From: a virus
Virus record (IMG/VR): IMGVR_UViG_3300022890_000037
Coordinates: 1 to 46,437 of that record
DNA: 46,437 bases
Strand: one strand, 5' to 3'
Each line of letters opens with the position of its first letter. The first letter of the stretch is position 1. A model generated the notes under the pieces. The model saw only the letters and a program-made list of their open reading frames with translations. It searched no databases and was not told the origin of the DNA. The position numbers were made by a program, and so were the translations under genes. Below are positions 32,929-40,625 of the stretch, piece by piece.

Positions 32929-33258
32929 ATGACAGTAATGCAACACAAACTAGAACCCGGTGACTATGTAACAGTCAAGCCGCTTGATAAGGCGGAATTC
33001 GTAATCCAGATCATGCGTATCTCAGAACTCAATGAGGCATGGCAGGGTAAACCAGCTATGATATTTATCCTTGATCCCCATGATCCGTCTAAAGAAGGTG
33101 CTATCACAATATCCGCTGATGAGTATAAACGCCTTAAGTATATACTGACAGGTGAACTGGATGTTGCTCCTGAAGAGCTCAAAGAGGCTTATGTAAAGGC
33201 CACGGCTTCTAAGAAGAAACCAGCTAAGAGCAAAAAAAAGGAGGCTCTATTAACATGA
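32929..33258 (+). CDS. Unknown small protein with Lys-rich tail, 109 aa
   Basis: Residues 1-65 look beta-rich (HKLEPGDYVTVKPL, EFVIQIMRISE, GKPAMIFILDPHD). A helical part follows, and the tail is strongly basic (ASKKKPAKSKKKEA), so nucleic-acid binding is possible. The stop overlaps the next gene by four bases, and the ribosome site of the next gene (AAGGAGG) lies inside the Lys-rich tail coding sequence. The family is not recognised. Confidence 0.73.
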   Translation: MTVMQHKLEPGDYVTVKPLDKAEFVIQIMRISELNEAWQGKPAMIFILDPHDPSKEGAITISADEYKRLKYILTGELDVAPEELKEAYVKATASKKKPAKSKKKEALLT

Positions 33259-33533
33259 GTGATAACCCGGAAGCAATTCAGTGGAAGGAGCCTAGTTTAG
33301 ACTTCGACGTAAAGACTGATATGATGCATTTAAACTTAGGGGTAGTAGAGCTACCCCCTCATATCAACCCTGATAACACTGAAAGAATACTGGCTATAGT
33401 AACCGAACTGGTGAACCAGATGATTGAAGATGATATCCTCCCCGGTATTTTATGCCCGGAAGATGATAGCTTTACCCCTATGGTAGAAGGTGTGGCCTTT
33501 GAGGATGGCCTTAGGGAAAATGAAGAATACTAA
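33255..33533 (+). CDS. Last gene of the rightward operon, unknown, 92 aa
   Basis: The protein begins MSDNPEAIQWKEPSLDFDVK and is acidic (about one residue in four is Asp or Glu). It has a short helical centre (ERILAIVTELVNQMIEDDIL) and no membrane segment. It ends just before the rightward terminator at 33540. The family is not recognised. Confidence 0.73.
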   Translation: MSDNPEAIQWKEPSLDFDVKTDMMHLNLGVVELPPHINPDNTERILAIVTELVNQMIEDDILPGILCPEDDSFTPMVEGVAFEDGLRENEEY

Positions 33534-33539
33534 TCTTAT

Positions 33540-33572
33540 GCCTGGGTCTATCTAGGGCCCGGGCCTCCTTTC
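33540..33572 (+). terminator. Rho-independent terminator of the rightward operon
   Basis: A nine-base-pair GC-rich stem (33540-33548 with 33556-33564, two G-U pairs) is followed by the pyrimidine-rich CTCCTTTCTT. It lies seven bases after the last rightward stop codon. Confidence 0.65.
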
Positions 33573-33658
33573 TTACACATTTCTTTTATACAGAACCATA
33601 CCATACCTATTATGAATAATACTACAGCTGCCCCTAGTGCGCATCCTACCATATCCAT
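33548..33658 (-). CDS. Candidate small membrane protein in the convergent gap, 36 aa
   Basis: On the minus strand GGAG lies seven bases before ATG 33658. The frame encodes MDMVGCALGAAVVLFIIGMV and WFCIKEMCKKGGPGPR, a single hydrophobic helix with a basic end. It would lie downstream of the leftward terminator at 33672, so transcription would need readthrough or a promoter not seen. Confidence 0.35.
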   Translation of the reverse strand: MDMVGCALGAAVVLFIIGMVWFCIKEMCKKGGPGPR

Positions 33659-33671
33659 AATGATTCTCCAT

Positions 33672-33704
33672 AAAAAAAGACTGGACTGTTAACCAGACCA
33701 GCCT
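33672..33704 (-). terminator. Rho-independent terminator of the right-hand leftward block
   Basis: On the minus strand a ten-position stem (CTGGTCTG pairing with CAGTCCAG, one mismatch) with a short GTTAA loop is followed by seven Ts. It faces the rightward terminator, making a bidirectional stop region between convergent operons. Confidence 0.75.
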
Positions 33705-33733
33705 TCTAAATTTAAAGCATATTCAATGCCAGT

Positions 33734-34231
33734 TTAACGCCCTAGTGGACTCATAGCCTGTGAGGGTAATCTAAGATTGAATGCACCCTCATTTTTTAGT
33801 TTGTAGAGCCTATCAATAAGATAAGGTATTGCTGTCCCTGCTAATGCGCCTGTTCCTGCCCCTATTGCAGTAGATAGGGTTTTATTACCCTTTCCGCCTG
33901 CTAAATAGCCCAAGCCTGCACCTACACCTGCACCTGCTGTGGTTGTTGCGGGGAGATTCTCGAGTATGTTATTCTTTTTCTGTTCTTCCTCGTTGCTGAT
34001 ATAAGTCCTATCCTCTTTTAGAATCTTATCATGGAAACTAGATGGTTCATACTTCTTAGGCATGTATGGACGGAGATCTCCGAGAGCAGTATCAGCCATC
34101 ATTGTAGGTACAGGTGCTACCGCTCTTAGTATATCCTTAAGGTCTATTGCTTCTTTCTCTACTGCTTCCTTCTGGATAACACTTGCTTCTTCGTAGCCAC
34201 TCTCGTAGCCGTAAATGTATTCGTTTGTCAT
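33734..34231 (-). CDS. Tagged Gly-zipper membrane protein, 165 aa
   Basis: The N-terminus MTNEYIYGYESGYEEASVIQ leads into two tag signals, IQKEA and VEKEA, by residue 29. The GY..GY spacing of the tag is kept. A glycine-zipper region at about residues 95-145 (TTTAGAGVGAGLGYLAGGKG, then LSTAIGAGTGALAGTAIPYL) predicts a membrane hairpin. It is the last gene before the leftward terminator. No family is recognised. It belongs to the group of tagged presumed internal virion proteins. Confidence 0.8.
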   Translation of the reverse strand: MTNEYIYGYESGYEEASVIQKEAVEKEAIDLKDILRAVAPVPTMMADTALGDLRPYMPKKYEPSSFHDKILKEDRTYISNEEEQKKNNILENLPATTTAGAGVGAGLGYLAGGKGNKTLSTAIGAGTGALAGTAIPYLIDRLYKLKNEGAFNLRLPSQAMSPLGR

Positions 34232-34239
34232 AATGACTC

Positions 34240-35433
34240 CTATTTAATTAATCCTAGTTTACCTGACAGCTGTTTAATATGCGCTATCTTCTCTGTAGAG
34301 GACTCAGGCTGTATCTGCTTAGCTGATGCTGGAGCTGATCCTTGTGCTTTAACCTTACCGAACTTAACACCAAGCTCTTTAATAGCGGTCAGTTTATCCT
34401 TCTGGCTACCTGCGAACGTTGGCCCTGCGGATGGAGGTGTATTGTCTTCTGCTACTTTCTCGTTCTTTTCACCATCCTCTTCGTCCTCGTCTTCCTTACG
34501 GTCCTCAGTCTCGTCCGATATGGCGGAGACTCCTTTGGCGTCTGAGTTATCAGGGGAGTTCTTAGCAATCTGTGTAGGAACTTCTTCAGTTTCTTGGTTA
34601 TCATCATCGTCTGGTCCTTTTCGTTCTGCTACAGGGACTGCTTCTGCTTGTTTAGTAATAAATGCAAACATATCAGCTATTGTAGCCGTCATCATTGGTT
34701 TGTTGTCTGAAGCCATTTTAACGTACTCCTTCTTAGGTTCTTCTTCAGGTTTAGCTTGGTTCTCTTCAGTGACAACTTCGTCATCATCCTGTTCGAGTTC
34801 CCCATCTTCGATCTCTACTTCTTTCTCTTGGGCGTTCTGTGCTGCTTCTGCTGCTGCGGCTGGGTCATCACCTAACTCGTTGCTCATTGCAGAATAGACT
34901 GCTTCTTCACCTTCGTGTGGATCTACGCCTAAAGCCATATAAAGCTTATGCAGTGTAGCATCATCAAGGTCCTGCTGTGTCTGTAGGAAACGGAATATGA
35001 TCTCTTTATCCTCAGGGGATGGATCACCTAGTCCTTTTTCCTTTTCCATTTTGAGTTGTTCTTCCATACCACCCAGTTCATCATAGTAATCAGGTGTGGT
35101 CTCTTCAACATGGTCTGTAGCTATTTCGCCGGCCATATTAGCATCATCGGTGTGTTCCATCTCAATAGCCTGCCCTTGATCAATGGCTCCCTCTACTTCA
35201 TCTACCTCTAAACCCTGCTCATCGGCTATCTCTTCCGGTTCTTTACCGTCAGCAGCGCCGCCTTTAATCTTTTCCTCGTCTATGACGCCAACTTCTTCCA
35301 TGCCTAATCCCATCATCTGAGGACAGATAGCTGCCTTCTGTAAGATGTTCTGCATACGCGGGGAGATCTCAACAGGGGGTAGCTCACTTGCTATCTTCTG
35401 GAATGATCCTAAAATACCTTCTAATCTATTCAT
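34240..35433 (-). CDS. Highly acidic protein with KxA sites, 397 aa
   Basis: The protein begins MNRLEGILGSFQKIASELPP, with the FQKIA tag signal at residues 11-15 and LQKAA, YVKMA and ITKQA further on. Most of the protein is Glu/Asp-rich and low-complexity (ATDHVEETTPDYYDELGGME, EDRKEDEDEEDGEKNEKVAE). The C-terminal 60 residues are Lys-rich and helical. The composition resembles head scaffolds or internal core proteins of large phages. No family is recognised. There is no membrane segment. Confidence 0.78.
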   Translation of the reverse strand: MNRLEGILGSFQKIASELPPVEISPRMQNILQKAAICPQMMGLGMEEVGVIDEEKIKGGAADGKEPEEIADEQGLEVDEVEGAIDQGQAIEMEHTDDANMAGEIATDHVEETTPDYYDELGGMEEQLKMEKEKGLGDPSPEDKEIIFRFLQTQQDLDDATLHKLYMALGVDPHEGEEAVYSAMSNELGDDPAAAAEAAQNAQEKEVEIEDGELEQDDDEVVTEENQAKPEEEPKKEYVKMASDNKPMMTATIADMFAFITKQAEAVPVAERKGPDDDDNQETEEVPTQIAKNSPDNSDAKGVSAISDETEDRKEDEDEEDGEKNEKVAEDNTPPSAGPTFAGSQKDKLTAIKELGVKFGKVKAQGSAPASAKQIQPESSTEKIAHIKQLSGKLGLIK

Positions 35434-35449
35434 TTTAAACTCCTATTGT

Positions 35450-37189
35450 TTATGGCCTGAACTGCGGATATGTTTTAAGTATGTTAGCCCGCTCGTTCGG
35501 TGTACCTTTATAGTACATTTGCCTTAATAATGTCTTCTTGCTTTTTGTCTTGGGTGGGTTCTTCTTGTAACCCTCGAATTCGTCTGATAGCTTAGCTCCT
35601 AATCCTAGAATAGAGTGCAGATCTAAATCACTAGCACCCATAATATCCTTTATATCCTTCGGATTAATACCTGTTCCCTGTAACTGTGTTCCTAGAATTT
35701 CCTTAATCTTCTCAGGATTATTCCTATTAGCTGTAACCATGTGCAGCATTTGATTAATCTCATCCCTAGTAAACTGCTTAGTAGAACCTGGCATAAGCTT
35801 CTGTATGGCTAGTGGTAATGCCTCTGTAGCTACATCAAGTAACTCATGCTCTCCATTATAGCGTCTTGGTTTACCGGCCTCTCTGTCTTTTATTTCCTTC
35901 ATAGTTATATTAGGCAGCTGCTTACCTTTACGCTTCAGGGACTTCATATATAATATAGCAGCTATACCCTGTAGTGCGCCACCCCCTGTTAACCAAGCTG
36001 CACGATTATCTTTTCCTGAGAAGCCTTTAACAAGTGCTCCTGTGCCTAATGCACTAGCTGCTATGCCACCAACTTCATAAGGGTGTTTCTTAACATAGTT
36101 ACCAGCAATACGACCACCAGCCTTCAATCCTTTCCAGGCTGTTCCTGCGTGTCCTTTAAGTGCCTCAGGTGTTAATTGCTTCTGGATCTTACCGGAATCC
36201 CATACATCTAAGAGCTTATCACCGTAGCCGCCTAGATCCTCTGTGAGACCTGCTTTTTTATTTAATGCTTCTAATCTTTGTGCCAGATATTTCACTGCAT
36301 AAGGCAGAGATGCTCCAGCAAGTCCACCGCCTATACTCCAAAGGAAGTTATTCTTCTCAGGTATAGCTAATCCGGCTGCACTGCCCAGTAGACCTGATAT
36401 AATTGAAGCACGCCTTGGATTCATCTTAGCCATCCTGTTAATCATTGTCTGGTCTTGGGTTCTCTCACCTTTAAGTTCATCTGCTGTGCGTTTCTGATTA
36501 AGGTAGTCTTCCTGTTGTTTAAACCCACGAGCCTCAGCCGCCTCAGGTGCTTCATTGCGAAATGGGGCTTGCTCTGGGTCTCTTTCATCAGTGAATACCT
36601 TTCCAGCACGCCATGTGGCTGCAGCTGGTAATGCCGCTAAACCTAGTGTTGGTGTTAGTCTCCTGCCAAGCCTGTCGGCTTTTTCTATTTTTTGGAACAG
36701 ATTAGTACCATTAGCCCCCGCAAAAGGTAATCTGGCTATGTTACCTCTTGCCTTCATGCCAAGAGCCCCTCCTACATTACGTGCAGGTCCTTTGAAGGCC
36801 TTGTGGGCTAACAAGAACATCATTGCTGTGTACATTGCTGGTTCTGGTTTTACACGAAAGCGTATTGGGCCGTTCTGGAATAAGACATCACCGCCCTCTG
36901 CTTTAGTTATGCCGCCTCCTTTCCACTTCATATTAGGTACTAAGGAGCCAAGGCGTTCATTAAGCTTAAGTTTACCGATAGTAGGGTTATAGATCTTCTC
37001 AAGGAATCCTATACCCTTCTTACCCTGCTCCTGCGATATTACCTTGGGTAACATTTTAAAAGGCAGGTCAGCAGCCTTAGCGCCGTACTTTAAGCCTTTG
37101 GCCCATTTACCTGCACTCTTAATCTTGGCAGCTGTTTCTTCTGGTGTCAGTTCTGCTTGTTTATGTAAATGTTCTGATAAACTCCCCAT
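35450..37189 (-). CDS. Large tagged multi-pass membrane protein, 579 aa
   Basis: The protein begins MGSLSEHLHKQAELTPEETA with the tag signal LHKQA at residues 8-12. Several hydrophobic small-residue segments are visible: TAMMFLLAHKAF near 125, LTPTLGLAALPAAATW near 180, SIISGLLGSAAGLAIP near 260, FLWSIGGGLAGASLPYAVKY near 280, VGGIAASALGTGALV near 375 and LTGGGALQGIAAILYM near 395. The rest is basic and polar. It overlaps the upstream gene by one base. No enzyme motif is visible. It is the largest of the tagged membrane proteins and a good candidate for a DNA-ejection pilot protein (inference). Confidence 0.8.
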   Translation of the reverse strand: MGSLSEHLHKQAELTPEETAAKIKSAGKWAKGLKYGAKAADLPFKMLPKVISQEQGKKGIGFLEKIYNPTIGKLKLNERLGSLVPNMKWKGGGITKAEGGDVLFQNGPIRFRVKPEPAMYTAMMFLLAHKAFKGPARNVGGALGMKARGNIARLPFAGANGTNLFQKIEKADRLGRRLTPTLGLAALPAAATWRAGKVFTDERDPEQAPFRNEAPEAAEARGFKQQEDYLNQKRTADELKGERTQDQTMINRMAKMNPRRASIISGLLGSAAGLAIPEKNNFLWSIGGGLAGASLPYAVKYLAQRLEALNKKAGLTEDLGGYGDKLLDVWDSGKIQKQLTPEALKGHAGTAWKGLKAGGRIAGNYVKKHPYEVGGIAASALGTGALVKGFSGKDNRAAWLTGGGALQGIAAILYMKSLKRKGKQLPNITMKEIKDREAGKPRRYNGEHELLDVATEALPLAIQKLMPGSTKQFTRDEINQMLHMVTANRNNPEKIKEILGTQLQGTGINPKDIKDIMGASDLDLHSILGLGAKLSDEFEGYKKNPPKTKSKKTLLRQMYYKGTPNERANILKTYPQFRP

Positions 37190-38331
37190 TATACTCTCTT
37201 GTTCTTTTTCATCTTGTTAGCAGCAGCTAGTTCAGCCCAGTTTGTGCCGGTGTTGCCTGCTTGGTTTCTCTTAACAAATGTACTAATGTTACGTTTGCTT
37301 CTGGAATTGTTCTTACCGCGCATGTTAGCTACCATCTCTTCTTCAGGTGCACTTAGTTTATCACCAGTTCTCATACCTTGTAAAGCATTCATTACAGCCT
37401 CTGATCTACCTGGTTGGTTAGCCATATACTGTTGTACTCTATTAGCATGGTGACCGGCTCCTAGTTTAGCTGTTGCGTTATTAGGGTTTACAGCTTCCCT
37501 CTTTGCTCTCATCGCTGCTACAGCCTCTGGCCCTACTTTAACCCCTGCTGAGTATTGCCCAGTAGGTTTGACCCATTCAGAATTCTGTCCGCCGCCTTCT
37601 GTATATCTTTGGTTAGCTGGGCGTTTATCCCTACGATCTTGCAGGTTAGGCATAGCTTGACGACTGGCATAACGTTGTGTAGGAGTCATGCTTTCTTCGG
37701 CTACGGCTGCTGATGGTTTATAAGTACTTGCTATTGAACCAGCTGGAGCTGATTGGTCTGAACGGCTCTGCTTACGTTGTGCTGCAAAGGCTGCATTCTG
37801 TGCATTTCTTTTATCCGCTGACGTTCTAGCGTTGTTGGCCAGACTACCTGCTTCCATTTGGAATTGATTCTGCTCACTCTCAGCTGTAACTGGATTTAGC
37901 TGGTTCAGTGCTTTACTTGTATTACCACCTGGTCCACCATCCTGTGTAATTTGTTGTTGCTGTGCTGCGTTCTGCCTGTCCCATTCACCCCTGGACTTGT
38001 CCTGCTTCTCATTGAAAAAGCTACGTATAGGGCTACGGGTGTCTGTGTTCTTCCATGCATTATAGTCTGCATTAAAATTAGAATTCTGCACCTTACCACC
38101 GGCATTCATTGCTTTATTATTCTGAAACTGATTCATGGTGCTTGGCATTTTGATCTCTGGGGCTGCTGGTGTTTCTAACGCTGGAGGAGGTTGGAATCCT
38201 GGATTATTGTTCCCACCTGTAGCTGGAAGAGAAGACAGTACCTTAGGCGGTGGCGTAGTGCTTGCTCCAATTACTGCTTTTTTGCTCAGGTACCCTTGCA
38301 GGTATCCTGTCATATGTGTTTTATCATTCAT
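37189..38331 (-). CDS. Tagged low-complexity Gln/Asn/Ala-rich protein, 380 aa
   Basis: The N-terminus MNDKTHMTGYLQGYLSKKAV is a clear copy of the GYxxGYLxKxA tag. The rest is Asn/Gln/Ala/Arg-rich and disordered-looking, with NNxxF and NAQNAAFAAQRK-type stretches and a basic end (NKMKKNKRV). There is no membrane segment and no enzyme motif. Such proteins could condense or accompany DNA in the head, but that is inference. It overlaps the 579-aa gene by one base. Confidence 0.78.
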   Translation of the reverse strand: MNDKTHMTGYLQGYLSKKAVIGASTTPPPKVLSSLPATGGNNNPGFQPPPALETPAAPEIKMPSTMNQFQNNKAMNAGGKVQNSNFNADYNAWKNTDTRSPIRSFFNEKQDKSRGEWDRQNAAQQQQITQDGGPGGNTSKALNQLNPVTAESEQNQFQMEAGSLANNARTSADKRNAQNAAFAAQRKQSRSDQSAPAGSIASTYKPSAAVAEESMTPTQRYASRQAMPNLQDRRDKRPANQRYTEGGGQNSEWVKPTGQYSAGVKVGPEAVAAMRAKREAVNPNNATAKLGAGHHANRVQQYMANQPGRSEAVMNALQGMRTGDKLSAPEEEMVANMRGKNNSRSKRNISTFVKRNQAGNTGTNWAELAAANKMKKNKRV

Positions 38332-38358
38332 TATAGCTCCTTTAATGTGTATATTACT

Positions 38359-38967
38359 TTACCTCTTTACTACTGTTATTGCCAGTTGCCATGCGTCGCA
38401 GGCCTCTGGTCCCCATCTTACAAATCGAATGCTCTTCCACATTTTGCGTTTAAATAGCTTCTTAAGGGCCTCTACATCACTTTCCATAAATACCTGACTT
38501 CCATGGTCACCCATAGGCATCATTGCAAAGAAGGTACCTCCAGGCTTTAGAACACGGTGTATCTCATTGATGCCATCTTCTACGCTGTCCTGATATGATT
38601 CCCAGTGCTCCATGCTCTGTATAGCTGTAACGTTATCAAAGTACTGCTCGTCGAATGGAATGTTATCTGCAGTCCCTGCATACTTGTGGTTCTCTTCGTT
38701 AGCGGCCCATCTGCGTGATGGCTCTATACCATACCATACAAGTCCTTTGCGGTGCGCATTCTTAACAAGGCCCCGGTTCTTACCGTAGCCTACTTCAAGT
38801 ATGTTCTGACCTTTTTCAGTTACTTTTTGTATGAATTCTTTGCTAGCCAGTGAAGAACAACACCTCATAACAGAGGGTTTTCTACGTCTTGTGGCTGCTC
38901 TATCGTTTAATCCTTTGCACTCTGCCTTATACTGGCAGCTATGTTCACAGTTTCTTTCCATCATCAT
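38359..38967 (-). CDS. Class I SAM-dependent methyltransferase
   Basis: The fold is recognised from motif I NILEVGYGKNRG (about residues 55-66), the acidic strand end YGIEPSRRW, then TADNIPFDEQYFDNVTAIQS (motif region II-III) and INEIHRVLKPGGTFFAMMP (post-III), the pattern of Methyltransf_11-type enzymes. The N-terminus has a Cys cluster (CEHSCQYKAEC) of unknown role. The substrate is not evident; small molecules, protein or nucleic acid are possible. Start: ATG 38967 follows AGAGGA; a TTG just upstream extends the frame by one codon. It overlaps the upstream 89-aa gene. Confidence 0.85.
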   Translation of the reverse strand: MMMERNCEHSCQYKAECKGLNDRAATRRRKPSVMRCCSSLASKEFIQKVTEKGQNILEVGYGKNRGLVKNAHRKGLVWYGIEPSRRWAANEENHKYAGTADNIPFDEQYFDNVTAIQSMEHWESYQDSVEDGINEIHRVLKPGGTFFAMMPMGDHGSQVFMESDVEALKKLFKRKMWKSIRFVRWGPEACDAWQLAITVVKR

Positions 38968-39214
38968 CAAAATCCTCTTTTAAGTGTACCAGAGCTTTTG
39001 CTCTCTCCTCTGGTGTTGCATCTTCTAGTGCTTCCATATATTCTTTTAGTATATCCTGTACTGCCCATTCTACTCTTAGTTCTAGCATGCGTTCAACAGG
39101 CATGTTATGTTTCGAATAAGCTAACAACTTATTAATAAGGGTATCAGACATCTCCATGTCCATGCTAATAAGGTGCTCTTCATTTTCAGCTATTACTGTT
39201 GCAATATCCATCAT
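38945..39214 (-). CDS. Unknown small helical protein, 89 aa
   Basis: The protein begins MMDIATVIAENEEHLISMDM and is acidic and entirely helical in appearance, ending HLKEDFDDDGKKL. ATG 39214 overlaps the stop of the membrane protein upstream (TAATG), and its own end overlaps the methyltransferase start. No family is recognised. Confidence 0.73.
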   Translation of the reverse strand: MMDIATVIAENEEHLISMDMEMSDTLINKLLAYSKHNMPVERMLELRVEWAVQDILKEYMEALEDATPEERAKALVHLKEDFDDDGKKL

Positions 39215-39444
39215 TAGTGGCTACCTCCAGCGCTATCCTCTATAATCTCTTTTTCCATTTGTTTGGTTTTCTTCTCGAACTCAGCACTAATAGTACTCCA
39301 GCCTTTAACAAAACTGAAGGATATGCTGAGAGCGACTATAAGTATAGCAGCAGCAAGGAGTAACGCAACCTTGTAACTCATGTTCTTAATGGTGAATTCA
39401 CAGCCTAAGAACTTAACATTGATTTCACTAGGTTTAATTGACAT
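39214..39444 (-). CDS. Small single-pass membrane protein, 76 aa
   Basis: A polar N-terminus (MSIKPSEINVKFLGCEFTIK) is followed by one clear membrane helix (ALLLAAAILIVALSISFSFV) and a charged tail. AGGAG lies upstream of ATG 39444, and the 16-bp palindrome copy at 39459 lies just before it. No family is recognised. A holin- or spanin-like role cannot be argued from the sequence. Confidence 0.75.
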   Translation of the reverse strand: MSIKPSEINVKFLGCEFTIKNMSYKVALLLAAAILIVALSISFSFVKGWSTISAEFEKKTKQMEKEIIEDSAGGSH

Positions 39445-39458
39445 AATTGTCTCCTATT

Positions 39459-39474
39459 GTCTAACGCGTTAGAC
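39459..39474. repeat. 16-bp perfect palindrome, copy 3 of 3
   Basis: GTCTAACGCGTTAGAC contains the stop codon of the 121-aa gene (SLTR-stop) and lies 15 bases before the next start codon. In the direction of transcription it is again preceded by AAAA and followed by A. Confidence 0.9.
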
Positions 39475-39826
39475 TTTTCTTTACTTCTTTTAAATCTTCG
39501 TACAACGGGTCAATGAAGTCCTCATCTGTATCTATATCCTTTATGAACTCCTCCATGTACCCTTTAAGTTCCTTCAGTTCATCTTCAGTAACATTGTTAG
39601 GGATAAACATGTCCTGACGTGCATCGCTGTCGCCTTTATCACAGACTAGCTGCCTAACTTGTTGGATGCAGCCATCAATATCATCCTTAAGCTCCCTATA
39701 GGTAAAGGAGGTCATGCCGGAGATATCAAACTGTTGTTTGTCTTTGATATGTTTGGTCGCGTCGGTCTCACCCATTGATGACCAATAGGTGTACCAACAA
39801 CTGTTGCCCCAACGTGAATAGCTCAT
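39461..39826 (-). CDS. Unknown phage protein, 121 aa, with DPLYxDL C-terminal motif
   Basis: The N-terminus MSYSRWGNSCWYTYWSSMGE has the S-x-S-x-W...WYTYW pattern I recall from small phage proteins of unknown role. The rest is acidic. The C-terminus DPLYEDLKEVKKSLTR resembles the DPLYxDLLxVKEL ending of the Cys-rich mini-genes at 45288-46437. The coding end lies inside palindrome copy 3. Confidence 0.75.
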   Translation of the reverse strand: MSYSRWGNSCWYTYWSSMGETDATKHIKDKQQFDISGMTSFTYRELKDDIDGCIQQVRQLVCDKGDSDARQDMFIPNNVTEDELKELKGYMEEFIKDIDTDEDFIDPLYEDLKEVKKSLTR

Positions 39827-39832
39827 TATTAC

Positions 39833-40147
39833 CTACTTACTATATTGAGGGTTCTTCTTAATGAATTCCCAGTCCTTCTGGAATCCTGGCACTAACTTAG
39901 GCGGGTTCTCTGCCTTTACTGATGCCTTGGCTGCTGCCTGGTCAATCTTAGGTTCCGGTGGGTTAGCTGCCTTTACTGATGCCTTGGCTGCTGCCTGGTC
40001 AATCTTAGGTTCCGGTACTGCCGGGTTAGGTGGTGCTGTGTGGGCTGTTTGTATAGTGTCATCATTATTAGGCTTTGTTCTATATTCACCGCCTGCTTCC
40101 TTCTCAAGATATCCAATCATATATCCGTTTAAATAGCTGTTGTTCAT
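39833..40147 (-). CDS. Tagged small protein with duplicated Lys/Ala repeat, 104 aa
   Basis: The N-terminus MNNSYLNGYMIGYLEKEAGG is a clear GYxxGYLxKEA tag, almost the same as the next gene upstream. Two near-identical 19-residue repeats follow (EPKIDQAAAKASVKAxNPP). The tail is VPGFQKDWEFIKKNPQYSK. There is no membrane segment. The product is basic and Ala/Pro-rich, of the kind found in internal head proteins, but no family is recognised. Confidence 0.77.
   Translation of the reverse strand: MNNSYLNGYMIGYLEKEAGGEYRTKPNNDDTIQTAHTAPPNPAVPEPKIDQAAAKASVKAANPPEPKIDQAAAKASVKAENPPKLVPGFQKDWEFIKKNPQYSK
39911..40021 (-). repeat. 57-bp direct duplication inside the 104-aa gene
   Basis: The stretch reading gcctttactgatgccttggc on the plus strand occurs twice, 57 bases apart, with almost no differences. 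It encodes the two EPKIDQAAAKASVKA units. Confidence 0.85.
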
Positions 40148-40156
40148 AGTATACTC

Positions 40157-40624
40157 CTACCGTGGTTGAGCTGTTACGCCTTGGGCACGTTCAGCAATCT
40201 GAGCCTGTAGCGCATCGGCTTTATCTTGTTCTTTGTCTTTCTTCAAGGTCGACCCTTGTAACTGGTTATCCAGAGCCATCATTTCAGTTTCTTGCTCGTT
40301 CTGTGCAACCTGCTGTTCGATGCCTTCTCTGGCCTGTACCATAGGATCTACAGGTCCTGCACCTAATTCATTTGGTATTCCTGGTGCTCCTGCTCCTGGT
40401 GCTGGTACTCCGGGTGCCCCTGGTCCTGCTGGGGTTCCTTCCCCATTAAGCCCCGTTGGTACCGCGGGTAAACCTTGTGGTGCTGCCATATCCGGTGGTG
40501 CCATCTGCGCAGCGGGTGCTGGAGGTGGTGGTGCTACTGCTGGTGGTGCCGACATGGCTCCACCGATCGCTGCTTTCTTTGTAAGGTAACCGATTGTATA
40601 CCCTTTGTAATAACTATTATTCAT
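40157..40624 (-). CDS. Tagged Pro/Ala/Gly-rich protein, 155 aa
   Basis: The N-terminus MNNSYYKGYTIGYLTKKAAI is a near copy of the tag of the downstream gene, so the two tags are probably recent duplicates. The middle is Pro/Ala/Gly-rich with collagen-like stretches (GTPAGPGAPGVPAPGAGAPG). The C-terminus is Gln/Lys-rich and helical. There is no membrane segment. A disordered virion protein is likely; no family is recognised. Confidence 0.77.
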   Translation of the reverse strand: MNNSYYKGYTIGYLTKKAAIGGAMSAPPAVAPPPPAPAAQMAPPDMAAPQGLPAVPTGLNGEGTPAGPGAPGVPAPGAGAPGIPNELGAGPVDPMVQAREGIEQQVAQNEQETEMMALDNQLQGSTLKKDKEQDKADALQAQIAERAQGVTAQPR

Positions 40625-40625
40625 A

